Positions 1 to 9,577 of a stretch of 64,000 bases of DNA are shown piece by piece (position 1 is the stretch's first letter; the number at the start of each line of letters is the position of its first letter). The translations under genes and the position numbers were made by a program. The DNA is from Candidatus Nitrotoga arctica (GTDB lineage Bacteria; Pseudomonadota; Gammaproteobacteria; Burkholderiales; Gallionellaceae). The stretch is from positions 1,612,001 to 1,676,000 of the forward strand of contig NZ_OU912926.1 in NCBI RefSeq assembly GCF_918378365.1. Reading direction: 5' to 3'. The notes under the pieces were generated by a model. That model saw nothing but the letters and a program-made list of their open reading frames with translations. It did no database searches and was not told the origin of the DNA.

Positions 1-303
1 ATAGCTACTCTCGATTTTGTCGCGTCGGACTTTATGCGTTTCCCAGGCTTGGCTCTGGCCTATCAAGCTTTGCGCGCCGGCGGTACAGCACCTACCGTGC
101 TCAATGCGGCCAATGAAGTAGCCGTGGTCGCATTCCTAAACAAACAGATTCCTTTTCTTGCCATTCCCCGTTTGATAGAAGATGTACTAGCTGACTTGCC
201 GGTAACCACGGTTAACACGCTGGAGGATGTGTTAAGTGCGGATGCCGGTGCGCGCGTAGTAGCAAATGAATTATTAATAAAAAGTACGATTTGTTTTTCA
301 TGA
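1..303 (+). CDS. dxr: 1-deoxy-D-xylulose 5-phosphate reductoisomerase, C-terminal part
   Basis: The frame is open from the first base, so the gene starts outside the window; the last 100 residues are present. Dxr converts 1-deoxyxylulose 5-phosphate to methylerythritol 4-phosphate with NADPH in the cytoplasmic isoprenoid (MEP) pathway. The visible part has the conserved SDFMRFPGLALAYQAL stretch and the LNAANEVAV motif of the C-terminal helical domain, which holds active-site residues. The stop codon at 301-303 overlaps the ATG of rseP (ATGA), so translation is probably coupled. The dxr-rseP-bamA order is common in proteobacteria. Only the missing N-terminal part is uncertain. Confidence 0.95.
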   Translation: MATLDFVASDFMRFPGLALAYQALRAGGTAPTVLNAANEVAVVAFLNKQIPFLAIPRLIEDVLADLPVTTVNTLEDVLSADAGARVVANELLIKSTICFS

Positions 304-1652
304 TCACACTACTGGCTTTCATTGCGGCTATAGCGATACTCGTAGTGATCCATGAGATGGGGCACTACTGGGTAGCACGATTGTGCGGAGTGAAAGTATT
401 GCGTTTTTCAGTTGGTTTCGGCAAGACAATTTATACCAAACGCTTTGCAAATAGCGAGACAGATTGGGTGATCTCCGCCATTCCCTTAGGCGGTTATGTC
501 AAGATGCTGGATGAGCGTGAAGGTAAAGTAGCAGCGCATGAGCTGCATCTTGCATTTAATCGTAAACCTGTGCTGCAGCGCATGGCTATCGTGGTGGCGG
601 GGCCGGTGGCCAATCTACTACTGGCTATTTTATTATTCTGGGCGTTATTCATCTATGGCGTGCCGAGCCTTAAACCTATGCTGGGCAAAGTATTACCGAA
701 TACCCCTGCAGCAACAGCATCCTTGCAAGCGCAGGAAACCATCGTCAGCATTAATGAGCAAGCCATTCCGAGCTGGGAGCAAGTGAGCTGGGTATTATTG
801 GATCTCGCTCTGCAAGGTGCTACCGAAGCACGCATAGAAGCGCGCACTGCCCAAGGAGAAATAGTCCGGCATGCGCTCAATCTGAAAGCCCTCACTCCGG
901 ATGATATGGATGAAAATTTTTTGCACTCTCTCGGTTTACAACCTTATCAGCCGTTGGTACGCCCCGTCATCGGAAAGTTGGTAGAAGGTGGGGTTGCCCA
1001 ACGTGCAGGACTACTCCCAAATGATAAAGTTCTGCGAGTAGATAGCCAGAGTATCGAAGATTGGAAAGACTTGGTGAAGGCAGTGCGCGGTCATCCGGGA
1101 CAGCTACTGAAGTTGGAAATTGAACGAAGTGACACGCTACGGGTTGTTAATCTCACGCCTGAAGCAACCAGCGAAGCAAATATAACGGTAGGCAAGATTG
1201 GAGTTGCTCCGTACATAGATCGGCGTGAGTTCGACGCATTGTTGACTATAGTGCGTTATGCGCCGCTTGCAGCATTCGGGCATGCCGTACGAAAGACTTG
1301 GGAAATTGCCAAGATGAGTTTGAAATCGTTGGGTAAAATGGTCATAGGCGAAATGTCGCTGAAAAATCTGAGCGGGCCAATTACCATTGCCGATTATGCT
1401 GGACAGTCAGCACAGATGGGTATGGTTGCATACCTGAATTTCCTGGCGCTGATCAGTATTAGCCTCGGAGTGTTGAATTTGCTGCCTATCCCCTTATTAG
1501 ATGGTGGGCATTTGCTGTATTATATGGCCGAGTTAATTAAAGGCAGTCCGATGTCCGAGAAGGCTTGGGGGGCAGGGCAGAAAATTGGTATTGTGCTGCT
1601 CGTTACCTTGATGGCTCTCGCGTTGTTTAACGACTTTAGCCGCGTATTTTAG
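300..1652 (+). CDS. rseP: Site-2 intramembrane zinc metalloprotease RseP
   Basis: RseP is an inner-membrane protease that cuts anti-sigma factor RseA within the membrane during the sigma-E response and also clears remnant signal peptides. The zinc motif HEMGH is at residues 18-22 in the first membrane helix. The third ligand lies in the LLDGGH motif near residue 401. Two PDZ-like stretches sit in the periplasmic part between them (about residues 115-300). A TTG at 291 would add three residues, but ATG 300 is preferred because it overlaps the dxr stop as ATGA. The length of 450 residues is normal. bamA begins 13 bp downstream, linking envelope stress control and outer-membrane assembly in one operon. 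Confidence 0.96.
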   Translation: MITLLAFIAAIAILVVIHEMGHYWVARLCGVKVLRFSVGFGKTIYTKRFANSETDWVISAIPLGGYVKMLDEREGKVAAHELHLAFNRKPVLQRMAIVVAGPVANLLLAILLFWALFIYGVPSLKPMLGKVLPNTPAATASLQAQETIVSINEQAIPSWEQVSWVLLDLALQGATEARIEARTAQGEIVRHALNLKALTPDDMDENFLHSLGLQPYQPLVRPVIGKLVEGGVAQRAGLLPNDKVLRVDSQSIEDWKDLVKAVRGHPGQLLKLEIERSDTLRVVNLTPEATSEANITVGKIGVAPYIDRREFDALLTIVRYAPLAAFGHAVRKTWEIAKMSLKSLGKMVIGEMSLKNLSGPITIADYAGQSAQMGMVAYLNFLALISISLGVLNLLPIPLLDGGHLLYYMAELIKGSPMSEKAWGAGQKIGIVLLVTLMALALFNDFSRVF

Positions 1653-1665
1653 GTTGAAATAATAC

Positions 1666-3942
1666 ATGAAATTGAAAAATCTAGCGGGGCTTATCCCGCT
1701 GTTGTACGCCACGTCCGCCATAGCCATCGAACCTTTTGTGGTTAAGGATATTCGTGTAGAAGGTATACAGCGTACTGAGCCAGGCACTGTATTCAGCTAT
1801 TTACCGGTCAAGGTCGGTGACAAACTGGATGATGAACATGCTGCTGCGGCAATCCGTGCATTGTTCGCCACTGGTTTTTTCAAGGATGTGCGCCTTGAAA
1901 TGCAACAGGGAGTGTTAATTGTCCTGGTGCGCGAACGTCCGTCCATCGCCAGCATTGAAATTAACGGAGTGAAGGACTTTCCGAAAGATACGCTGCGCGA
2001 CAATCTTAAGTCGGTTGGGCTGGCGGATGGTCGTATCTTCGATAAATCTGCCTTGGATAAAGCGGAGCAAGAACTCAAACGTCAGTATGTGGCGCGCGGC
2101 AAATATGGGGTGAAATTCAGCACCACTGTTACCGAGTTAGAACGCAACCGTGTTGCTATCATCTTTAATGTGGTAGAGGGCGAAACCTCTAAAATCAGGC
2201 AAATTAATATTATCGGTAACCAGACTTTTAACGAAAAAAAATTGAAGGATTTGATGCAGCTCGGTACACCAAACTGGATAAGCTGGTTTACCAAAAATGA
2301 TCAATATTCCAAGCAAAAACTGTCAGCTGATTTGGAAACTTTACGTTCACTTTATCTTGACGCGGGCTATCTGGAATTTTCCATAGACTCTACCCAAGTT
2401 TCTATCACACCAGACAAAGAGCACATTTACATCACCATTAATATTAGCGAAGGCGCCAAGTACACAGTTTCCGATGTTAAGGTATCTGGACCTGAAAATA
2501 TCTTGCCGCATGTAGAGACGCGTAAATTGATTAAAGTACAAGCGGGTGATGTATTTTCTCGTAAGGAGCTGACCGATTCCACTAAGAAAATAGGCGACCG
2601 CCTTGGTGAGGATGGTTATGCTTTCGCTAATGTCAATGCGGTACCGGATATAGATAAAGAAAAGCATCAGGTGGGGTTCACCTATGTAGTCGACCCTGGC
2701 TCGCGAGCCTATGTGCGACACATCGATATTACAGGTAACACTAAAACTCGCGACCTGGTGATTCGGCGCGAATTTCGTCAGATGGAGGGCGCGTGGTATT
2801 CAGCGTCTAAAATTAAGACGTCCAAACAAAAAGTCGATCGTTTGGACTTTTTTAGTGAAGTAAATATTGAGACCCTCCCGGTGCCTGGTACAAATGACCA
2901 GCTAGATGTTAGTCTGGCTGTTAAGGAAAAGTCCACCGGAGATTTTTCGGTCGGTGCCGGAATATCCAGTAACGTTGGAGTGGTGTTTACTGGTTCTGTC
3001 ACTCAGCGAAATTTGTTCGGTACCGGCAACAATCTATCTACACAAATTAATACCAGCAAGATTAATCAAGTGTATTCGGTGTCCTATACCAACCCGTATT
3101 TCACTGATAATGGAGTGAGCCAGGGTTTTGATGTATATAAACGCAACGTGAATTCCACTTACACAGCAATTAGCCCATACCTTTCTTCAACCATTGGAGG
3201 AGGAGTGCGTTTTGGCGTACCAATCAGCGACTTCGAGAATACACATTATGGTTTATCGGCGGAAAAAACCCAATTGACACTTACCGATACCAGCTCGCTA
3301 CAAATGAAAGATTACGTTAGAATCTTTGGACCTTCCACAAGTAACCTGGTGAGCTCGGTGGGCTGGAGTCAGGATAGCCGTGACAGCGCTATTTACACTA
3401 CGGCGGGAACGGTGCAGCGTGCTTTTGTAGAAGTAGCTTTGCCGGTCTCCAATCAGCGGTTTTACAAGCTTACCTATCAGCAACAGTGGTTCTATCCGAT
3501 AAGTCAAAATGTTACCCTTATGCTAAATGGCGAAGCTGGAGGTGCGGAAGGCTATGGCGGCTTACCAGTGCCATTCTTCAAGAATTTCTATGCTGGCGGA
3601 CCAGGTTCGGTGCGTGGTTTTAAGCCATTTTCCATTGGGCCGCGAGACCTTAACAATAATTCCTTGGGTGGCACCCGACGCATAGTCGGAAACGCTGAAT
3701 TACTATTTCCCATGCCTGGAATGAACAAGGACAGGTCAGTGCGCTTGAGTGCTTTTGTAGACGTTGGCACGGTGTTTGGCTTGGGCCTTACGGCATCTGA
3801 CAGCTTGCGTTATTCTACTGGTGTCGCTGTTACTTGGGTATCACCGGTTGGCCCACTTAAAATTAGCGTGGGTGTTCCGCTAAACAAGCAACCTAGTGAC
3901 AAATTACAAATATTCCAGTTCACGTTGGGTTCGTTATTTTAA
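1666..3942 (+). CDS. bamA: Outer membrane protein assembly factor BamA
   Basis: BamA is the core of the beta-barrel assembly machine that inserts barrel proteins into the outer membrane. The 758-residue product starts with a signal peptide ending near ATSAIA. Five POTRA repeats follow (about residues 25-420), and then a C-terminal Omp85 barrel. The barrel carries the diagnostic VRGF motif in GGPGSVRGFKPF and ends in phenylalanine, the usual recognition signal for barrel proteins. The length is slightly below that of E. coli BamA. It is followed at once by skp, a periplasmic chaperone for the same clients, which fits shared control with rseP and the lpx genes. Confidence 0.97.
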   Translation: MKLKNLAGLIPLLYATSAIAIEPFVVKDIRVEGIQRTEPGTVFSYLPVKVGDKLDDEHAAAAIRALFATGFFKDVRLEMQQGVLIVLVRERPSIASIEINGVKDFPKDTLRDNLKSVGLADGRIFDKSALDKAEQELKRQYVARGKYGVKFSTTVTELERNRVAIIFNVVEGETSKIRQINIIGNQTFNEKKLKDLMQLGTPNWISWFTKNDQYSKQKLSADLETLRSLYLDAGYLEFSIDSTQVSITPDKEHIYITINISEGAKYTVSDVKVSGPENILPHVETRKLIKVQAGDVFSRKELTDSTKKIGDRLGEDGYAFANVNAVPDIDKEKHQVGFTYVVDPGSRAYVRHIDITGNTKTRDLVIRREFRQMEGAWYSASKIKTSKQKVDRLDFFSEVNIETLPVPGTNDQLDVSLAVKEKSTGDFSVGAGISSNVGVVFTGSVTQRNLFGTGNNLSTQINTSKINQVYSVSYTNPYFTDNGVSQGFDVYKRNVNSTYTAISPYLSSTIGGGVRFGVPISDFENTHYGLSAEKTQLTLTDTSSLQMKDYVRIFGPSTSNLVSSVGWSQDSRDSAIYTTAGTVQRAFVEVALPVSNQRFYKLTYQQQWFYPISQNVTLMLNGEAGGAEGYGGLPVPFFKNFYAGGPGSVRGFKPFSIGPRDLNNNSLGGTRRIVGNAELLFPMPGMNKDRSVRLSAFVDVGTVFGLGLTASDSLRYSTGVAVTWVSPVGPLKISVGVPLNKQPSDKLQIFQFTLGSLF

Positions 3943-3960
3943 ATGAGGGTAGGAGAAAAA

Positions 3961-4464
3961 ATGAAAACTTGGAGTATGAAGTTTATGCAGATATTGCTGT
4001 TGGTCGGCAGTACTCAAGCATTGGCGGCTGATTTTCGGGTAGGTATAGTGAATACCGAACGCATTTTGCGTGAATCGGCTCCCGCTGTGAAGGCCGAGAA
4101 AAAGATTGAGAAGGAGTTTTCCGGACGCGACCAGGAAATCAAGAAAGTCGCTAAGCAGGTGAAAGATGTACAAACACTCATGGAAAAAGAAGGTCTGACC
4201 CTGCCAGATGGTGAAAAACGCAACAAGGAACGTGAACTGGCCAATCTCAACATGAATCTACAACGCATGCAACGTGGTTTTAGCGAAGATTTGAATCTGC
4301 GCAAGAATGAGGAAATGTCAGTGGTTCTGGAACATGCCAATAAAGCAATTCAAGCGCTTGCAGAAAAAGAAAAGTATGATTTGATATTACAAGAAGCTGT
4401 ATATCGCAACCCAAATATTGATATTACCGAAAAAGTTTTGAAATACATGGCGAATGATAAATAA
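3961..4464 (+). CDS. skp: Periplasmic chaperone Skp/OmpH
   Basis: Skp is a trimeric periplasmic chaperone that holds unfolded outer-membrane proteins on the way to BamA. The 167-residue product has a signal peptide ending at QALAA, then VGIVNTERILRES, typical of the OmpH family. A long lysine- and glutamate-rich stretch predicted to form the coiled-coil tentacles follows (about residues 45-125). An in-frame ATG at 3943 directly follows the bamA stop, but ATG 3961 is chosen because a good ribosome-binding site (AGGAG) precedes it at the right distance and it leaves a normal signal peptide. It lies between bamA and lpxD, the standard place. Confidence 0.94.
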   Translation: MKTWSMKFMQILLLVGSTQALAADFRVGIVNTERILRESAPAVKAEKKIEKEFSGRDQEIKKVAKQVKDVQTLMEKEGLTLPDGEKRNKERELANLNMNLQRMQRGFSEDLNLRKNEEMSVVLEHANKAIQALAEKEKYDLILQEAVYRNPNIDITEKVLKYMANDK

Positions 4465-4488
4465 AGTTTTAAGTTATATTTAAATTGT

Positions 4489-5529
4489 ATGAAGCGAACA
4501 AACTATAGCCTTAAAGAAATCGCAGCACGTTTCGGTGGTTTGTTGCTGGGTAATACCGAGACAACGGTTAATCAAATAGCTACGCTAGAAAATGCGCAAG
4601 CAGGGCATATTACTTTTTTAGCGAGCGCAAAATATCGTCCGCTGCTTGCTGCTACGCGTGCCAGTGCAATAATTGTAGGCTCGACAGACGCTGAGGCGAC
4701 ATCACTTCCCCGCATCGTATGCGATAACCCTTATGTTTATTTTGCCAAGGTTTCCGCATTTCTAAATCCTCTACCTTTGGTCGTGCCGGGCATACACTCC
4801 AGCGCCGTGATTGAGGAAGGTGCTCATATTGATCCGACCGCCTATATTGGCCCAAATGTAGTGATCGGTGCAGATACCAGGATAGGAGCTGGCTGTGCGA
4901 TTATGGCAGGATGTAGTATTGGTGCAGGGGTAACTATAGGTATAGATGGACGCTTATATCCACGTGTCGTGGTATATCACAATTGTGTTTTGGGAAACAG
5001 ACTGATAGCACATTCTGGCGTAGTGATCGGCGCAGACGGTTTCGGCATAGCGATGAATGAAGGCCGCTGGCTGAAAATTCCGCAGATCGGGCGTGTGGTC
5101 ATTGGCGATGATGTGGAGATCGGCGCGAATACCACTATCGATCGTGGCGCATTGGATGACACAGTGATTGAGGAAGGAGTCAAGTTAGATAATCTGATTC
5201 AGATTGCGCACAATGTTCGCATTGGTGCACATACCGCTATTGCTGGATGTGTTGGCATTGCAGGTAGCGCGATTATCGGGCGCCATTGTCGGATAGGTGG
5301 TGGAACCGGTATTTTAGGACATACACAGATATCGGATCATGTCGAGATTTCTTCTTATACGATGATCGGAAAATCTATTCGGGAACCCGGTACCTATACG
5401 GGAATTTTTCCATTCAGTACGCACGATGTGTGGCGCAAAAATGCTGCCCAGCTACGTCATCTGGATGAGCTGGCAAATAAAGTAAAAATGCTGCAGCAAG
5501 AGGTTGAGATTTTAAGGAAGGAAGGTTGA
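4489..5529 (+). CDS. lpxD: UDP-3-O-acylglucosamine N-acyltransferase LpxD
   Basis: LpxD adds the second hydroxyacyl chain to UDP-3-O-acylglucosamine in lipid A synthesis, using acyl-ACP. The 346-residue product has an N-terminal uridine-binding domain (about residues 1-100). A left-handed beta-helix of hexapeptide repeats (I-G-x-x-x-x) covers residues 105-320, and the C-terminus is helical. The catalytic histidine is in QIAHNV at residue 241, matching His239 of E. coli. The stop overlaps the ATG of fabZ by one base (TGATG), so translation is probably coupled. The cytoplasmic location and pathway follow from the neighbours lpxA and lpxB. Confidence 0.97.
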   Translation: MKRTNYSLKEIAARFGGLLLGNTETTVNQIATLENAQAGHITFLASAKYRPLLAATRASAIIVGSTDAEATSLPRIVCDNPYVYFAKVSAFLNPLPLVVPGIHSSAVIEEGAHIDPTAYIGPNVVIGADTRIGAGCAIMAGCSIGAGVTIGIDGRLYPRVVVYHNCVLGNRLIAHSGVVIGADGFGIAMNEGRWLKIPQIGRVVIGDDVEIGANTTIDRGALDDTVIEEGVKLDNLIQIAHNVRIGAHTAIAGCVGIAGSAIIGRHCRIGGGTGILGHTQISDHVEISSYTMIGKSIREPGTYTGIFPFSTHDVWRKNAAQLRHLDELANKVKMLQQEVEILRKEG

Positions 5530-5981
5530 TGAGCACAGGCACCCAAATGGACATCTATGAAGTTTTGGAATACTTGCCGCACCGTTATCCGTTTCTACTA
5601 ATCGATCGTGTGCTGTCATACGATCCTGGTAAGGATATCGTGGCATTGAAAAATGTCAGTATCAATGAACCTTTTTTTGGCGGTCATTTTCCGCATCATC
5701 CGGTTATGCCCGGAGTGCTGATCGTCGAAGCCATGGCGCAGGCTGCGGCAATCCTGACATTTAAGACCCTAGGCACCAAGCCGGACGATAAATCAGTTTA
5801 TTATTTTGTTGGTATTGATGGAGCGCGTTTTAAGAAGCCAGTGAGCGCGGGTGACCAACTCATTTTAAAGGTATCGTTCCTCCGTAATTTGCGCGGTCTA
5901 TGGAAGTTTTCTGCGACTGTGGAAGTAGACGAACAGATTGTCGCAGAGGCTGAATTGATGTGTACTGTTCGGGAATTGTAA
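5529..5981 (+). CDS. fabZ: 3-hydroxyacyl-ACP dehydratase FabZ
   Basis: FabZ dehydrates 3-hydroxyacyl-ACP in fatty acid elongation and competes with LpxA and LpxD for hydroxyacyl-ACP. The 150-residue hot-dog-fold protein carries catalytic His53 in [12 protein letters not shown] and catalytic Glu67 in VEAMAQ. A TTG at 5526 would add one residue. ATG 5529 is preferred because it overlaps the lpxD stop and has a strong AAGGAAGG ribosome-binding site upstream. The stop overlaps the lpxA start (TAATG). This placement keeps the balance of phospholipid and lipid A synthesis in one transcript. Confidence 0.97.
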   Translation: MSTGTQMDIYEVLEYLPHRYPFLLIDRVLSYDPGKDIVALKNVSINEPFFGGHFPHHPVMPGVLIVEAMAQAAAILTFKTLGTKPDDKSVYYFVGIDGARFKKPVSAGDQLILKVSFLRNLRGLWKFSATVEVDEQIVAEAELMCTVREL

Positions 5982-6751
5982 TGCTTCACCCTACAGCCCT
6001 TATTCACCCAAACGCTAAGTTGGCAAGTAACGTTGAGGTGGGTGCGTATTCAATCATCGGCGAGCATGTCGAGATAGGCAAAAATACACATATCGGTCCA
6101 CATGTAGTGATCGGCGGACATACCAGCATCGGCCAGCACAACCGCATATTTCAGTTTTGTTCACTGGGGGAAATCCCACAAGACAAGAAGTACGCTGGTG
6201 AACCGACACGGCTGGAAATTGGTGATAACAATACCATTCGTGAATTCTGTACCTTCAATATAGGCACCTCACAAGATGCTGGCGTGACACGTGTTGGAAA
6301 CAATAACTGGATCATGGCCTATGTGCATTTGGCGCATGATTGTCAGATCGGAAGCCACACTATTTTTGCTAATAACGCAAGTCTGGCCGGACATGTCAAG
6401 ATTGCTGATTATGCAATCCTGGGAGGGTTTTCTATAGTGCACCAGTTTTGTCAAATTGGCATGCATGCGATTATTGGAATGGGATCTGTTCTCTTGCAGG
6501 ATGTTCCGCCTTATGTTACAGCCGCTGGCAACCCGGCTGCACCTCACGGTATTAATTCAGAAGGGTTAAAGCGGCGTGGTTTTTCAAGTACAGCGGTAAT
6601 GGCGATTAAGCGCGCTTATAAGACCTTGTACAAATCGGGGTTGATGTTAGAGCAGGCTAAAGTTGTCATTGAAGAACAGGCAGCAGAATATCCAGATTTA
6701 AATGTACTGGTTGATTTTCTAGGTCGTTCGCAACGCGGCTTTATTCGTTAA
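5981..6751 (+). CDS. lpxA: UDP-N-acetylglucosamine O-acyltransferase LpxA
   Basis: LpxA performs the first step of lipid A synthesis, moving a hydroxyacyl chain from ACP to the 3-OH of UDP-GlcNAc. The 256-residue product is a hexapeptide-repeat left-handed beta-helix (residues about 5-185) with a helical C-terminal domain. The catalytic histidine is in HLAHDC at residue 119. An upstream GTG at 5960 would extend the protein into fabZ. ATG 5981, overlapping the fabZ stop, gives the family's N-terminus ([10 protein letters not shown]). lpxB follows after a 9-bp gap. Confidence 0.97.
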   Translation: MLHPTALIHPNAKLASNVEVGAYSIIGEHVEIGKNTHIGPHVVIGGHTSIGQHNRIFQFCSLGEIPQDKKYAGEPTRLEIGDNNTIREFCTFNIGTSQDAGVTRVGNNNWIMAYVHLAHDCQIGSHTIFANNASLAGHVKIADYAILGGFSIVHQFCQIGMHAIIGMGSVLLQDVPPYVTAAGNPAAPHGINSEGLKRRGFSSTAVMAIKRAYKTLYKSGLMLEQAKVVIEEQAAEYPDLNVLVDFLGRSQRGFIR

Positions 6752-6760
6752 TCTCGTTAT

Positions 6761-7930
6761 ATGACACAGCAAGTAAAAGTGATCGGCATTGTTGCCGGTG
6801 AAGCTTCAGGTGACCTGCTCGCCAGTCATATGATGGAGGAACTAAAACGGGCAGTGCCCAGCGTGAAATTCATCGGAATCGGTGGACCCAAGATGCAGGC
6901 AGTTGGTATGCAAGTATTATTCCCGCAGGAAAAGCTTGCAGTGCGCGGTTATGTCGAAGTGCTGAGACATTATTGTGAAATTTTGGGTATACGTCGCAAG
7001 CTCCGAGCGTATTTCTATGCTCATCCCCCCGATTTATTTATTGGTATTGATGCACCAGATTTTAATCTGGATCTAGAGTTGAAGCTCAAGGAACATGGCA
7101 TTCCTACCGTACATTACATTAGTCCATCCATTTGGGCATGGCGCGGCGAACGTATCCACAAGATTAAACGTGCGGTATCGCATATGCTGGCGTTATTTCC
7201 TTTTGAAACTCCACTATATGAAAAAGCAGGCATTCCGGTAACCTATGTCGGGCACCCTTTGGCCGATATATTGCCAGAGGTACCCAATCGGAACGCAATG
7301 CGCGAGCAGATGCGTTTGCCCATGCAAAGTAAAGTATTTGCCTTTCTGCCAGGAAGTCGTCAGAGTGAGGTGCGAAATCTGGCTTTAATCTTTATTAATA
7401 CCGCGAGAGTTATTTTACAAAAACTACCTGAAGCAATCTTCCTTGTACCATTGGCGACCATTGAAACGCGTCGTATTTTTGAGGAAATATTGAGGCATTG
7501 CGGGGGACAGAATTTGCCAATCAGGATCCAATTTGGCCATGCGCACGATGCGATTATCGCTGCAGATGTTGTGCTGGTTGCATCGGGTACCGCTACGCTG
7601 GAAGTTGCGCTACTCAAACGTCCCATGGTGATTACTTACAAGATGCCAGCCTTGTCATATTGGCTATTAAAGCCCAAGGCATACCAGCCATATTTCGGTC
7701 TTCCAAATATTCTTGCGGGTAAATTTGTAGTGCCAGAGCTGTTTCAGGATAATGCAACACCGGAGAACCTTGCACAGGCGCTGCTAAACTGGTTGTCTAA
7801 CAAAGAAGCAGTTACCGAACTAGAGGCAATATTTACCGATATGCATTCCACGCTTAGGCAGGGTAATGCGCATAAAGCCGCGCAAGCTATTTTGTCATAT
7901 CTGGGTATGCAACAGGGAGCCAACAAGTGA
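6761..7930 (+). CDS. lpxB: Lipid-A-disaccharide synthase LpxB
   Basis: LpxB is a GT19 glycosyltransferase that condenses UDP-2,3-diacylglucosamine with lipid X to form the beta-1,6 disaccharide of lipid A at the inner membrane. The 389-residue product opens with the typical [17 protein letters not shown]. It contains the conserved SPSIWAWR and [10 protein letters not shown] segments, and the nucleotide-binding end has VASGTATLE. Length and motifs are normal. Its stop overlaps the GTG start of rnhB (GTGA). The lpxD-fabZ-lpxA-lpxB-rnhB order is classical in beta- and gammaproteobacteria. Confidence 0.97.
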   Translation: MTQQVKVIGIVAGEASGDLLASHMMEELKRAVPSVKFIGIGGPKMQAVGMQVLFPQEKLAVRGYVEVLRHYCEILGIRRKLRAYFYAHPPDLFIGIDAPDFNLDLELKLKEHGIPTVHYISPSIWAWRGERIHKIKRAVSHMLALFPFETPLYEKAGIPVTYVGHPLADILPEVPNRNAMREQMRLPMQSKVFAFLPGSRQSEVRNLALIFINTARVILQKLPEAIFLVPLATIETRRIFEEILRHCGGQNLPIRIQFGHAHDAIIAADVVLVASGTATLEVALLKRPMVITYKMPALSYWLLKPKAYQPYFGLPNILAGKFVVPELFQDNATPENLAQALLNWLSNKEAVTELEAIFTDMHSTLRQGNAHKAAQAILSYLGMQQGANK

Positions 7931-8511
7931 ACAACCAACTACTTATCTGTGGAGTGGATGAAGCGGGGCGCGGGCCGTTAGCAGGACCAGTCTATGCCGC
8001 TGCGGTAATATTGAATAACTGCCGGCCAATAGAGGGACTAGATGATTCCAAGAAGCTCAGCGAAAAGCGGCGTAATTATCTAGCGTTAGAAATAAAGCAA
8101 TATGCCTTGGCATGGGCGATTGCAGAGGCTTCAGTCAAAGAGATTGATTCCATCAATATTTTGCGTGCCAGCCTGTTGGCTATGCGCCGTGCAATTAAAA
8201 TGCTACAGATCCGACCGCATGAAGTTTTGGTCGACGGTCTGTATTGCCCGAATACGGGACTCCCGAGCCGTGCCATTGTGCGAGGGGATAGCAGTGTTGC
8301 GTCCATCTCGGCAGCTTCTATATTAGCTAAAACCGCGCGTGACGCGGCTATGCTGTTGCTACATGATACCTATCCACAATATGGTTTTGCTGCGCATAAA
8401 GGCTACGCGACTGAGGTACATCTGGTGGCATTGAGGATGCACGGCGTTTCCGCCGAACATAGAAGAAGTTTCCGACCCGTACGAGAAGCATTGGAGCAGA
8501 AAAAGAGATGA
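7927..8511 (+). CDS. rnhB: Ribonuclease HII
   Basis: RNase HII removes RNA from RNA-DNA hybrids and starts ribonucleotide excision repair. The 194-residue product has the signature [14 protein letters not shown] with catalytic Asp11 and Glu12. A third acidic residue is Asp103 in LVDGLYC, followed by the [20 protein letters not shown] region. The GTG start lies inside the lpxB stop (GTGA). It is the last gene of the envelope operon; I see no hairpin terminator after it, and 142 bp of AT-rich sequence separate it from the next plus-strand operon. Confidence 0.96.
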   Translation: MNNQLLICGVDEAGRGPLAGPVYAAAVILNNCRPIEGLDDSKKLSEKRRNYLALEIKQYALAWAIAEASVKEIDSINILRASLLAMRRAIKMLQIRPHEVLVDGLYCPNTGLPSRAIVRGDSSVASISAASILAKTARDAAMLLLHDTYPQYGFAAHKGYATEVHLVALRMHGVSAEHRRSFRPVREALEQKKR

Positions 8512-8653
8512 AGTGGATCTGTTCAAACGGATGTATATTCCTACTTTTTACGATGTAGAGACTTGATAATAAGGGTATGTGCTTTGAGTATCCTGTTAAA
8601 GTTTAATGTTCCAAATTAAACAATAAATCATAAATATTTTTCAAAAACTTCCA

Positions 8654-9577
8654 TTGAATGAATTCTGGATAAAAGTCGATAAAACGCTTCGCTATCATGG
8701 ACGGCAGATTCTACGTTCAACGCGCGGTGTGTGGTGGGATATGCGCCGCTTACCTATGGAACGCCCCGTCTTCGTCATTGGCTGTAGCCGAGCGGGCACC
8801 ACTTTGGTGTATAAAACATTTTCTGAATCAAAGAATTTAGGCACGCTGCAGCGGGAAACGCATGATTTCTGGACGGAGATGCATTCTCCGGCCAGCAAAC
8901 ACTGGAATACCCATGCGTTAATCGCACAAGACGCCACTCAAAACGACAGGGATACTGTGGCCCGCTATTTTTATGCCCATACTGGTAAAACAAGGTTTAT
9001 CGACAAAAATAACCAGAATGGCTTAGGTGTATCCTATTTATATTCCTTATTTCCTGATGCGCATTTCGTTTACGTAAAACGCAACCCCGGTGACAACATC
9101 AATTCTCTTATCGAGGGTTGGAACAAACCAAAGGAATTCGCCACCTGGTCAAATTTATTACCGGAACAAATCTCTGTCGAGAATGGACGGCATACGCAAT
9201 GGTGTTTCTTCCTTGCCAATGGCTGGCGTGACTATATAAATGCATCTGTCGAGGAGGTCTGTGCATTCCAGTATAACGCGATCAACCAAGCTATCCTCGA
9301 TGCCCAGTGCATTATTCCAACCGCACAATGGAGCGAAGTTTTCTACGAAGATATAGTGCGTCACCCAACAGAGAGTTTCCGCAAGCTATTCGAGGCTAGC
9401 GGCTTACCTTTTGGTGCGCAACTACAAGCGCATTGCGAGAATGTGTTAGACACACCTTACAACGCCTTCTCCGAAATCCGCTTGGACAAGTGGAAGGATA
9501 GCCGTAATTGCGAAAAAATTGAGCGAGTGCTGGCTAAAGTTCAAGCGACCGCCTGTGCCATGGGATATAAACTTTGA
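8654..9577 (+). CDS. Sulfotransferase family protein
   Basis: This 307-residue protein resembles PAPS-dependent sulfotransferases. The 5'-phosphosulfate loop is visible in FVIGCSRAGTTLVYKTF (about residues 40-56), and the 3'-phosphate-binding region in YVKRNPGDNINSLIEGW (about residues 138-154). Such enzymes move sulfate from PAPS to sugar or lipid acceptors; the acceptor here is unknown. The start is a TTG and no better in-frame ATG precedes the phosphosulfate loop, so the exact N-terminus is uncertain. Its stop overlaps the TTG of the next gene, so it leads a tightly packed operon of carbohydrate-modifying genes. A sulfated glycan is a reasonable inference but not shown. Confidence 0.8.
   Translation: MNEFWIKVDKTLRYHGRQILRSTRGVWWDMRRLPMERPVFVIGCSRAGTTLVYKTFSESKNLGTLQRETHDFWTEMHSPASKHWNTHALIAQDATQNDRDTVARYFYAHTGKTRFIDKNNQNGLGVSYLYSLFPDAHFVYVKRNPGDNINSLIEGWNKPKEFATWSNLLPEQISVENGRHTQWCFFLANGWRDYINASVEEVCAFQYNAINQAILDAQCIIPTAQWSEVFYEDIVRHPTESFRKLFEASGLPFGAQLQAHCENVLDTPYNAFSEIRLDKWKDSRNCEKIERVLAKVQATACAMGYKL

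Noticed and set aside
2347..2721. Long antisense frame inside bamA
   Set aside because: It lies wholly within a well-supported gene in another frame and has no homology features.
8512..8653. Promoter for the sulfotransferase operon (TTGATA-like hexamer)
   Set aside because: Spacing to any -10-like hexamer was poor, so no site is listed.
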